DNA from: a bacterium
GTDB taxonomy: Bacteria > Bacillota > Clostridia > Oscillospirales > Acutalibacteraceae
Reading direction: 5' to 3'
DNA: 11,594 nt
NCBI GenBank assembly: GCA_004560045.1
Contig: SFWF01000046.1
Span: 1 to 11,594, forward strand
Below, one piece after another: positions 1 through 6,384 of the stretch. The notes beneath the pieces were generated by a model, which was not told the origin of the DNA, ran no database searches, and worked only from the letters and a program-made list of their open reading frames with translations. Within the stretch, counting starts at the first letter, position 1, and each line of letters begins with the position of its first letter. The translations under genes were made by a program, and so were the position numbers.

Positions 1-14
1 TTTATTGTAAAACC

Positions 15-106
15 GTAGGGGTGTTCATCGGCCGCCCGTGAGATATCGCAAATTTGTAAAAGACTATTCGGCTATATTTGTAGGGGATGGCGTTCCCGAT
101 ATCCCG
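15..106 (+). repeat. TGTAGGGG-type intergenic repeat modules (two degenerate copies)
   Basis: Two short modules share a GTAGGGG start followed by a C/G-rich end: 15-38 (ends GGCCGCCCG) and 79-106 (TGTAGGGGATGGCGT, then ends ATCCCG). The second matches 11498-11525 on the same strand with only a few differences. No coding potential is seen here, and I see no gene in the whole of 1-450. Modules of this style are, to my knowledge, common dispersed elements in clostridial genomes; their function is unknown. Confidence 0.55.
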
Positions 107-174
107 GGCGGGACTTATGTTTAATTAAATATGGATTGTATGTTATCCCGTACGGATTTGCGATATAGGGTTTC

Positions 175-216
175 CCTCATCCACCGCTACGCGGTCCCCC
201 TTCCCCCAAGGGAAGG
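175..216. repeat. Palindromic REP-like module
   Basis: It contains two adjacent hairpin-forming inverted repeats: CCGC-TAC-GCGG at 184-194 and CCTTCCC/GGGAAGG at 199-216 with a 4-nt loop. The arrangement resembles the dispersed 'GGATGAGGG ... CTTCCC' intergenic repeat that I recall from many clostridial genomes. Just downstream, 221-234 (CGGATACCGAAGCA) recurs at 11470-11483 with one mismatch, and 254-269 contains TTTTCAATTTTCAATT, another low-complexity module. None of this appears to be coding. Confidence 0.5.
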
Positions 217-320
217 CTTACGGATACCGAAGCAGTCTTATTTTCGGTTTCCGTTTTCAATTTTCAATTATATATCTGCGCCGCAGGCTCCTTCCCTCGG
301 CCCTAGGCCCCAGGCCCTCG

Positions 321-450
321 TCCCTAACCTTTCCCATTTCCCCTTTCCCTTTTCCCTGCGTCAAAGGCGTTACTCTTTTCTGTTCACTGACCACTGACCA
401 CTGTCCACTGCGGCCAACGGCCCCTGCGCAGCCCCTTTCCCCTTTCCCTA
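321..450 (-). repeat. Compound intergenic repeat, left copy (inverted relative to the right copy)
   Basis: Read on the minus strand, this copy starts at the T-tract of the terminator and runs TAGGGAAAGGGGAAA, GGGGCTGCGCAGGGGCC (419-435), a tandem of about 7-bp CAGTGGT-like units (380-410), AAAAGAGTAACGCC (366-379), then a purine tract. Positions 321-350 are the exact reverse complement of 11337-11366 (30 of 30), and 419-438 the exact reverse complement of 11367-11386 (20 of 20). The left copy is longer, with the purine tract both at the terminator side and again at 321-358. No ORF in it looks real. Confidence 0.85.
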
Positions 451-480
451 AAAAAACGGCTACGAATCGTAGCCGTTTTT
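450..480 (-). terminator. Intrinsic terminator of the DUF4838 gene
   Basis: A perfect 9-bp stem, ACGGCTACG/CGTAGCCGT (456-464 and 468-476), has a 3-nt loop and is flanked by A7 on one side and T5 on the other. It lies 8 nt past the stop codon of the leftward gene. In the leftward direction the stem is followed by seven T residues, a standard Rho-independent terminator. The repeat starts directly at the T-tract. Confidence 0.9.
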
Positions 481-488
481 GTGTGCCT

Positions 489-2429
489 TTATTTACATCC
501 GTCGCAGTCCTTGCAGTTGCAGTCGCAGGGGGATGCGTCGGCGGGAACGTCGGTAAAGAGGACCTCGTTTATAAACCGTCTTATAAAGAGATATGCGTCG
601 AATTCCATATAGTATTTATCTTCGTTTCGCATAATGTAGGCGCGAAGCTCGGCCACCGCCTTAATATAGGACTGGCCGATGGCGCCGAAGAAAAGGGCCT
701 TAGAAAGACGCTTCATAATTTCACCGTGGTAGTAAAGAAGCTCGAAGGAACGCTTTACCGTCTCGTTATCCTCGTTTTCGAGGTATTCGGCGACGTTTGC
801 CGCAAACTCGTCCACAAGGGCGGGAACCTTTATGAATTTAGCCGCCATTTCGGGACTGTTTTTCCAGGCAAAATCGGCGGTAGCGCCGCCCTCGCCTACT
901 ACGTCGAGCTTAGCGGTCAGAATATCGCGGCCCATAAGGGTGCCGAGAGCCTCGAGATATTCGCGGGTCTCCAAGGCAAAGCCGCCGAAGGCCGAAGCGA
1001 AATAATCCTCGACTATATCCTCGTAGTCCTTGTCGGGGTCGACAAGCAGCTCGCCAAAGGAATAAACAGGCAGGGAGGTCGGCATAAAGGCTCGCTGTGT
1101 CTTGCAGTTTTGAATACCGTGGACCTTCAGCTCACGAAGCTTCCTTGCGTCCTCGGCCATAACGCGGCTTATGTTCATATAGCTCGAAAAATCGAAATAA
1201 TGAGCGGCGTAAAGATGATAATCGAAGATAATGCGCTTAAAATCGCCAAGCTTCTGCCAATCGTTCATAAAGCGGAGGGAATACTCAAAACCGCCGTAGG
1301 GGGTGTAGTCGGTGCGGCCGTCGCGGGGAATTTCTCCCTCAAAGGGCTTTGTGGGATAGCTTTCGGTGTAGGAGCGGCCGGCGGCTACGCTGTTAATATA
1401 TCGCGAGGGGTTGTTGAGCTTTAGCTTTTCGGGAGCCCAACGGGTATTGACGTAGATAGAAAGCTCAATTTTAACGTCGATGCCGGCTTTCGTCAGGGCG
1501 GCGTCGATATCGTTGAGCATCTGAACGTATGCGTCCGAAACGGTAAGCTTCATACATTCACTGCAGGTGCAATGGTTGTTAATTCCGTCGGCAAGGCCTA
1601 CTTCGAGGGCGTCAACGTAGGGTCTTTCCTTCATATAGTCGACAAAATACTGCGCTATCTTCTCTCTGACGACGGGGTCGGTATAGCAGAGGTTGGTATA
1701 GGCGATATTTCCGCCGCGAACCTTTCGCTCACCGTTTATAAGGGCAACGTGGGGCTTGGCCTCCTCGCTTAGTCTCGTTGTCCAAACGGGACCGTAGTTC
1801 ATTCCGAAGGGATAGAACATAAAGCCGTGACCCATTGCCCAAAGCTGAAGACCCAGCTTTTTGGCGAACTTCGCAATAGACTCGGTAACCTCTTTAGCAT
1901 CCTCGTAGGAAAACTCCTCGGCCTCTCGGAAGGGGTTAAGTTCTCTTTTATACCAGCGCTTAAGGAAGATATAGGGGGTAACGTACTGAATATAATATCC
2001 GTTATAGCCGGCCTTGGGAAGCCATTTTAAGACCTCAATTACTATCTCCTCGCTGATAGCTCCCTCCAAGACCTCGATTCGGTAGGGATAGAAGGCGGCG
2101 CATTCGGCCGAGCAGGCTCCGTCAAGGTCGCGCTTCGGGATAATTTCTCCCTTTTCGCCGGGACGTAAAAAGCGGCAGCCGAGGTATTTGAGATATGCGT
2201 AAACACCCATAAGGATACTGCGGCTGTTACTGCCCGAGATTTTTCCCTTTCCGTCCTTGATCTCTATAACATATCTGTCGTCCGACAGGGGATGATCGTC
2301 GCTTCCCTCAAAGAGGTCGAGCTCGATTCTCGCGTCGTTTAAAGGACCGGCTATCTTAGTAAGATAGGCCGCAAGCTCCTCCTTTGCGTATACGGTGGTC
2401 TGATTTTTAATATTATCTAAAATTAACAT
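489..2429 (-). CDS. DUF4838 domain-containing protein (glycoside-hydrolase-like, intracellular), Cys-rich C-terminus
   Basis: This is a 646-aa protein. The start ATG is preceded by GGGAGG with 7-nt spacing. The N-terminal ~100 residues (TVYAKEELAAYL, then SNSRSILMGVYAYLKYLGCRFLRPGE) resemble the GH20b/GH67-N type domain that precedes DUF4838. The middle resembles the DUF4838 barrel, with G278-L-A-D-G followed by the C287-T-C289-S-E-C292 cluster typical of the family. No signal peptide or membrane segment is seen, so it is probably cytoplasmic. DUF4838 proteins are distantly related to alpha-glucuronidase and hexosaminidase families, but activity is mostly undetermined; a glycoside-acting role is inference. 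The last 12 residues, CDCNCKDCDGCK, carry five cysteines (635, 637, 639, 642, 645), which is odd for the family and suggests metal binding. The gene follows the AraC regulator on the same strand but appears to have its own promoter. Confidence 0.75.
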   Translation of the reverse strand: MLILDNIKNQTTVYAKEELAAYLTKIAGPLNDARIELDLFEGSDDHPLSDDRYVIEIKDGKGKISGSNSRSILMGVYAYLKYLGCRFLRPGEKGEIIPKRDLDGACSAECAAFYPYRIEVLEGAISEEIVIEVLKWLPKAGYNGYYIQYVTPYIFLKRWYKRELNPFREAEEFSYEDAKEVTESIAKFAKKLGLQLWAMGHGFMFYPFGMNYGPVWTTRLSEEAKPHVALINGERKVRGGNIAYTNLCYTDPVVREKIAQYFVDYMKERPYVDALEVGLADGINNHCTCSECMKLTVSDAYVQMLNDIDAALTKAGIDVKIELSIYVNTRWAPEKLKLNNPSRYINSVAAGRSYTESYPTKPFEGEIPRDGRTDYTPYGGFEYSLRFMNDWQKLGDFKRIIFDYHLYAAHYFDFSSYMNISRVMAEDARKLRELKVHGIQNCKTQRAFMPTSLPVYSFGELLVDPDKDYEDIVEDYFASAFGGFALETREYLEALGTLMGRDILTAKLDVVGEGGATADFAWKNSPEMAAKFIKVPALVDEFAANVAEYLENEDNETVKRSFELLYYHGEIMKRLSKALFFGAIGQSYIKAVAELRAYIMRNEDKYYMEFDAYLFIRRFINEVLFTDVPADASPCDCNCKDCDGCK

Positions 2430-2463
2430 AAAAAGGCCTCCCGAAAAGGAATTTTACCCCTTA

Positions 2464-2491
2464 ATTTTAGCATAAAAAAACACGGTGTCAA
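2464..2491 (-). promoter_or_regulatory. Sigma-A type promoter for the DUF4838 gene
   Basis: On the minus strand a perfect TTGACA (complement of 2486-2491) is followed by a 16-bp spacer and TAAAAT (complement of 2464-2469). The start site would lie near 2457, leaving a leader of about 28 nt that contains the GGGAGG ribosome binding site. The -35 box overlaps the 3' arm of the hairpin annotated at 2474-2531. Confidence 0.6.
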
Positions 2492-2531
2492 TAGCTTTCG
2501 GTTCGATTTTTCGCAAACCGTTAACACCGTG
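2474..2531 (-). terminator. Nested inverted repeat, likely terminator of the AraC gene (possible operator)
   Basis: On the minus strand CACGGTGT (2524-2531) pairs perfectly with ACACCGTG (2481-2488) and is followed by seven T residues (2474-2480). The interior forms a second hairpin, CGGTT/AACCG with an inner CGA/TCG. It starts 10 nt after the regulator's stop codon. The position and T-tract fit an intrinsic terminator with an unusually long, branched stem. Because its 3' arm contains the downstream -35 box, an operator role is also possible. Confidence 0.6.
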
Positions 2532-2541
2532 AGGTTTTGTA

Positions 2542-3336
2542 TCAAACCGATGATTCTCTCCATTTTGCGGGGGAAAGACCGAAGCGGGCCTTGAAGCTGT
2601 GACTGAAGCCGTAAACGTCGGCAAAACCGCACATTTCGGCGATATCGGAAATTCCGTAGCCCGAATTGAGAAGAAGGAGCCGCCCCTGCTCAAGGCGGTA
2701 TTCCGAAAGATAGGCGCAAGGGTTTTCGCCGTGGGCTTCGAAGAACAGCCGCCGAAACTGCTTTGTGCCGAGTCCCGAAGCCGCGGCCGCCTCCGATATT
2801 TTAAAATCGGGGTCGGAAAAGCGTTTTTGGATAAGCTCTATCCCTTTCTGTATTTTTTTCGTTTTACCGATATCCTTTTCGGTCAGGGCGCCTTCTCCGT
2901 AAAGCATACCTATTATCTGCAAAAGAATGCCCTTTGTTACCATGAGATAACCCGCCATTTTTGCGTTATACACCTTTAAGAGACGTTTGAAAAGCTCCTC
3001 GTAGCCGCTGAAAAACCCTTTCGTGCAAAGGGTATCAAGCCCCAGCAGAGGAGCAGCCCCTTCGTCAAAGCCGAAGTTTACGCCGATATAGGTAACGCCC
3101 GAGAGGTCTGCCGCGCCGCTCGTATCCAGCGAGCCCCTTTCAATATAGCCCACCTCCCCCTTTTTCACAACTTCTCTTTTGCCTTGCTTTTCGTAAACTA
3201 AATTACCGTTTAAAACAAAGAAAAGACTTTCATGATTTCGTGGAACAGTTGCAGTGTACGGGTTGCTGTAATCTAAGGTGTGCTTAAATACAAGAATTCT
3301 TTCATCGAGAGCATACAAGAAATTCGGATCGTTCAA
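2542..3336 (-). CDS. AraC/XylS-family transcriptional regulator
   Basis: This is a 264-aa protein. The N-terminal ~130 residues look like a cupin-type sensor domain (NHESLFFVLNGNLVYEKQG, KKGEVGYIERGS). The C-terminal ~100 residues form a double helix-turn-helix of the AraC type: a first HTH around KISEAAAASGLGTKQFRRLF and a second with the family signature ISDIAEMCGFADVYGFSHSFKARFGLSPAKWR. A cytoplasmic DNA-binding regulator responding to a small ligand, likely a sugar or sugar acid, is inferred from family and context. The reading frame begins at TTG (3334-3336), 9 nt after AGGAGG; an out-of-frame ATG at 3338-3340 has better spacing but opens only 12 codons. The gene is divergent from the SDR-glycyl radical enzyme pair and lies upstream of the DUF4838 gene, so it probably controls both. 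Confidence 0.9.
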   Translation of the reverse strand: MNDPNFLYALDERILVFKHTLDYSNPYTATVPRNHESLFFVLNGNLVYEKQGKREVVKKGEVGYIERGSLDTSGAADLSGVTYIGVNFGFDEGAAPLLGLDTLCTKGFFSGYEELFKRLLKVYNAKMAGYLMVTKGILLQIIGMLYGEGALTEKDIGKTKKIQKGIELIQKRFSDPDFKISEAAAASGLGTKQFRRLFFEAHGENPCAYLSEYRLEQGRLLLLNSGYGISDIAEMCGFADVYGFSHSFKARFGLSPAKWRESSV

Positions 3337-3358
3337 GCATAGTCGCCTCCTTTTTAAT

Positions 3359-3387
3359 ATAATACATCAAAGGGGATAAAAATTCAA
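3359..3387 (-). promoter_or_regulatory. Promoter of the AraC-type regulator
   Basis: On the minus strand TTGAAT (complement of 3382-3387), a 17-bp spacer and TATTAT (complement of 3359-3364) form a good sigma-A promoter. It sits about 15-20 nt upstream of the AGGAGG ribosome binding site for the regulator. Confidence 0.6.
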
Positions 3388-3397
3388 CAGAAAAGTC

Positions 3398-3424
3398 CCT
3401 TTAAAACAAATATATCCTTTAAAA
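3398..3424 (+). promoter_or_regulatory. Direct repeat CCTTTAAAA, candidate AraC-family operator
   Basis: CCTTTAAAA occurs at 3398-3406 and again at 3416-3424, an 18-bp period, in the 138-bp divergent spacer. A related CCTTTGA lies inverted near 3367-3373. AraC-family proteins typically bind direct repeats upstream of weak promoters. No good consensus promoter is visible before the SDR start (only TTTAAT-like sequence near 3429-3434), which fits activator dependence. Assigning the repeat to this regulator is inference. Confidence 0.4.
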
Positions 3425-3474
3425 TCATTTTAATTTCGGCCTCCTTGTGCTATTTTAACCTACGAGGTGATTTT

Positions 3475-4215
3475 ATGCTTAGAGGAAATAAAGCAATAGT
3501 TACGGGCGGAAGCCGCGGAATAGGCTATGCCATAGCCAAGGCGCTGGCCGAAGAGGGCTGCAGCGTGGTAATTACGGGCAGAAACGGCGAGTCCCTAAAG
3601 GCCGCCGCCGAAAAGCTCGGTCACGGCGTAAAGACTCTGGTTTTTGACGCGGGCGATATAGCCCTTGCCGAAGCTAAGATAAACGAGGGAGCGTCTCTTC
3701 TCGGAGGCCTCGATATTCTCGTAAACAATGCGGGAATTTTTGCGCAAAGTGATGAATGGGTCAAGGATACCCTGCTTGCGACCACTCCCGAGCAGTGGGA
3801 GGCGGTTATGAACATAAACACGAGCGGCCTCTTTTTTGCCATGCAGGCGGCGGTTAAACATATGCGTAAAAACGGCGTAAAGGGCAACGTTCTTAACGTT
3901 ACCTCGGTTGCGGGCCACGAGCCGGTAAGGGGCGCCTACGGCGCTTCAAAGGCGGCGTCTACCGCTCTTACCCGAGGTTGGGGTCTTATGTTTGCCGACG
4001 AGGGAATTACAATAAACGGAATTGCTCCCGGTCCCGTTGCCACCGAGATGAACGGCTGGCATGAGGGCGACCCTATGGAGCACAGCCGAATACCCTTCGG
4101 CCGCTTTTCCACCGCCGACGAGATAGCAAAACTGGCAATTTATCTTCTTAGTACGGACGCCGCAATGGTCTGCGGCGAGACGGTAACCATTGATGGGGGG
4201 TACAGTATACGATGA
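3475..4215 (+). CDS. SDR-family NAD(P)-dependent oxidoreductase
   Basis: This is a 246-aa classical short-chain dehydrogenase/reductase of normal length. The Rossmann glycine motif TGGSRGIG is at residues 10-17, the NNAG motif at 84-87, and the catalytic residues are Ser144 with Tyr155-x3-Lys159 (YGASK); the chain ends DGGYSIR. Arg14 and Arg36 at the cofactor-binding positions favour NADP(H), by family knowledge. The ATG at 3475 is chosen over an upstream in-frame TTG at 3445 because GAGGTG (3464-3469) is correctly spaced for it. The stop codon overlaps the start of the glycyl radical enzyme gene (ATGA), so the two are translationally coupled and probably act in one pathway, for example reducing a carbonyl made by the radical enzyme or making its substrate. 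FabG-like sequence alone does not identify the substrate. Confidence 0.9.
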   Translation: MLRGNKAIVTGGSRGIGYAIAKALAEEGCSVVITGRNGESLKAAAEKLGHGVKTLVFDAGDIALAEAKINEGASLLGGLDILVNNAGIFAQSDEWVKDTLLATTPEQWEAVMNINTSGLFFAMQAAVKHMRKNGVKGNVLNVTSVAGHEPVRGAYGASKAASTALTRGWGLMFADEGITINGIAPGPVATEMNGWHEGDPMEHSRIPFGRFSTADEIAKLAIYLLSTDAAMVCGETVTIDGGYSIR

Positions 4216-6329
4216 CCGAAAGAATTAAGAGACTAACCGAAAGAACCATAAAGGGAGAAATGTTTAACGAGGTCGTACCGGTAGAATATGACCGCACCGA
4301 CCATTTTTTGTCGCCCGTAAAAATGTCGGCAAAACGGGTCTGTGAATACATTGCCGCGCAGGACCTTATAATAGATGAGGATACCGCCCTTACGGGACTT
4401 TTTCACTTTGACGGCACGGTAGAGGGGGATGTCTTCAGCCGAAGCGGTCACAGGAATTTACGGATACTGGATAGTGAATTTTATAACCGGCCCGTAAACA
4501 ATCTTCTAACCTTCGAGTGGCAGCACGCGGTGGGGGATTTTGAAAAGATAATAAAGAGGGGAATTTCGGGGATGCTGGCCGATATCGAGGACTCACTCAG
4601 GGTTCACAGCTCCGACCCGAAAGCGACCGAGTTTCTGGAAACCCAGATAGATATCTGCCGCGCTATAATAAAAAGGGCGGAAAAGGGCTCCTTAAAGGCA
4701 GCTGAGCTTGCCGAGAAAACCGAGTCGGCCGAGGCGAAAAGCCGTCTTATAAGGCTATCCGAGGGGCTTAGGAAAGTTCCCGAAAACCCCGCAGACTCCT
4801 TTTACGAGGCGGTGCTCTGTATTAACTTCTGCTGGTCCTTCATCCCCGACAGTATAGGTCTTATCGACCGCTATTTGTACCCCTTTTATAAGAAGGATCT
4901 CGAAATGGGAAGGCTTACCGAAAACGAAGCGAAGGAATATCTTCAGGAGCTTTATCTGACCCTTCAGGCAAGAACCTGGACGGGCTCGGACCGTTTTTAC
5001 CGCGGCGGAGAATCTCATTTCTGTATAGGCGGCTATACCGCGGATGGGGAGGACGGCTTTAACGAGCTCTCCCGACTTATCGTCGACAGCCTTATGGAGC
5101 TTCCTACCTGGATCCCGCAGATATCCCTGAGATGTACCGCAAAAACTCCGCGGGAGGTCTTCCGTTATCTTATGGACTGCGAGCGGAAGGACCCGAACAA
5201 GCGAATCGCATTTGTAAACGACGACCCGCGGATAAAGGGGCTTATGAGCACCGGGATTCCCTACGAAGAGGCGGTAAGCTACACAATGATGGGCTGTAAC
5301 GAGCTGGCCTTGCCCGGAGGAATAATCTTCGGCTTCGATCCGATGAATATTGCGCGCTCGGTGGAGAAGACTTTCTTCGGAAGAGAAGAGGATATAATTT
5401 CCGCTTCGGATTTTGAGGCCTTTTACGAAATTTACGAGCAGGAGCTTTTTAAGGATTTAAACGAGGCCGAGGGAATAAGCAAGGGCATGCAGGATGTCAG
5501 AAACAGAGACACCAATCTCGTCAGCAATATTTTCTTGGAAGGCCCCATTAAAAACGCAAAAAGCTGTACTAGTGGCGGCCTCGACCGATATATTGCGGTG
5601 GGACTGCTTATCGGAATTACCACCGTTATCGACTCCCTGACCGCCGTAAAGCAGTTTGTTTTCGACGAGAAAAGGGTTACGATGAAGACCCTTACCGAAG
5701 CGCTCCATAAAAATTGGGTGGGGTATGAAGCTCTTCGCGAAACCATACGCAGCGAGTGTAAATACTTTGGAAATAATGCCGAAATTTCGAGTGAAATGGC
5801 CCGAAGATTTCTGGCGAGCATTTCGAAATGGAACACGGGAGACAATTACCTTGGAAAGAAGTGGCTCTTCGGAAATCTTGTCGGCTATAACGAGCACCAT
5901 AAGTTTTTCGGCGATAACCTAAATGCTACCCCCGACGGTCGCGGAAAGGGCGATATGATAACCTTCGGCATCGGTCAGTCGGAGGGCAGAGACCGCGAAG
6001 GACTTACCGCCCTTCTTTCTTCTATCGCAACCTGCGATCCCGAGTGTATGCTGACGGGTCCCTCGGTCACCAACGTTCTGCTTCAGGAAAATCTGATCAC
6101 CGACGACGAGTCCTTCGAAAAGACAGTCGACCTTTTCAGAACCTATTTCGCCCTCGGCGGAACGCATTTTCAGCTGACCTACGTGTCTAAGGAGGACCTG
6201 CTTGACGCCCGTATTCACCCCGAGAAGCACAAAAGCCTCAGAGTACGAGTTTCGGGATTTTCGGATTACTTTAATTATTTAAACGACGGCCTTCAGCAGG
6301 AGATCATCAACCGAACGGTCGTAAAGTAA
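4212..6329 (+). CDS. Glycyl radical enzyme, pyruvate formate-lyase-like family, substrate unknown
   Basis: This is a 705-aa protein with both hallmarks of a glycyl radical enzyme. The thiyl-radical cysteine is Cys362 in the finger-loop motif MMGCNELALPGG, with Glu364 in the C-x-E arrangement of dehydratase-type members. The C-terminal radical site is Gly682 in RVSGFSDYF, 23 residues from the end, followed by IINRT. Other family segments are visible: GLIDRYLYPFYKKD, HFCIGGYTADG, TPDGRGKGD and LGGTHFQLTYVSKEDL. It lacks the adjacent Cys-Cys pair of true pyruvate formate-lyase and the usual GCVEP of known dehydratases. It is about 60-100 residues shorter than characterised members, mostly before the active-site cysteine. 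Activation needs a radical-SAM activase, which is not in this window. The gene overlaps the SDR gene by 4 bp. C-O or C-C bond cleavage of a hydroxylated substrate is inference; the true substrate is open. Confidence 0.88.
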   Translation: MTERIKRLTERTIKGEMFNEVVPVEYDRTDHFLSPVKMSAKRVCEYIAAQDLIIDEDTALTGLFHFDGTVEGDVFSRSGHRNLRILDSEFYNRPVNNLLTFEWQHAVGDFEKIIKRGISGMLADIEDSLRVHSSDPKATEFLETQIDICRAIIKRAEKGSLKAAELAEKTESAEAKSRLIRLSEGLRKVPENPADSFYEAVLCINFCWSFIPDSIGLIDRYLYPFYKKDLEMGRLTENEAKEYLQELYLTLQARTWTGSDRFYRGGESHFCIGGYTADGEDGFNELSRLIVDSLMELPTWIPQISLRCTAKTPREVFRYLMDCERKDPNKRIAFVNDDPRIKGLMSTGIPYEEAVSYTMMGCNELALPGGIIFGFDPMNIARSVEKTFFGREEDIISASDFEAFYEIYEQELFKDLNEAEGISKGMQDVRNRDTNLVSNIFLEGPIKNAKSCTSGGLDRYIAVGLLIGITTVIDSLTAVKQFVFDEKRVTMKTLTEALHKNWVGYEALRETIRSECKYFGNNAEISSEMARRFLASISKWNTGDNYLGKKWLFGNLVGYNEHHKFFGDNLNATPDGRGKGDMITFGIGQSEGRDREGLTALLSSIATCDPECMLTGPSVTNVLLQENLITDDESFEKTVDLFRTYFALGGTHFQLTYVSKEDLLDARIHPEKHKSLRVRVSGFSDYFNYLNDGLQQEIINRTVVK

Positions 6330-6349
6330 AAATTTTCGTCAAAGAAATA

Positions 6350-6377
6350 TTGACAAATTTAAGTTTTCGGATATAAT
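6350..6377 (+). promoter_or_regulatory. Consensus sigma-A promoter of the aspS-gatC operon
   Basis: TTGACA (6350-6355), a 16-bp spacer and TATAAT (6372-6377) form a perfect-hexamer housekeeping promoter. The start site is expected near 6385. The -35 box lies only 20 nt after the stop codon of the glycyl radical enzyme gene, and no terminator is visible between them. Confidence 0.85.
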
Positions 6378-6384
6378 ATAATAC

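Noticed and set aside
131..397. 88-codon ORF in the left repeat region
   Set aside because: It lies wholly within low-complexity and repeat modules, has no ribosome binding site and no family resemblance.
379..410. CRISPR array
   Set aside because: Units are about 7 bp with no spacers of 25-40 bp and no cas genes.
483..1424. 313-codon ORF on the plus strand opposite the DUF4838 gene
   Set aside because: It is a frame shadow: the minus-strand protein has domain motifs, a ribosome binding site, a promoter and a terminator, whereas this one has none.
3445..3474. Upstream TTG start extending the SDR by 10 residues
   Set aside because: GAGGTG lies inside that extension at ideal spacing for the ATG at 3475, and the Rossmann motif then falls at the usual position 10-17.
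3475..4215. fabG of fatty acid synthesis
   Set aside because: No other fatty acid synthesis gene is present, and the gene overlaps a glycyl radical enzyme gene; the SDR fold alone does not specify the substrate.
4212..6329. True pyruvate formate-lyase (pflB)
   Set aside because: The adjacent Cys-Cys pair is absent, the active-site loop is GCNE, the protein is short, and no pflA is adjacent.
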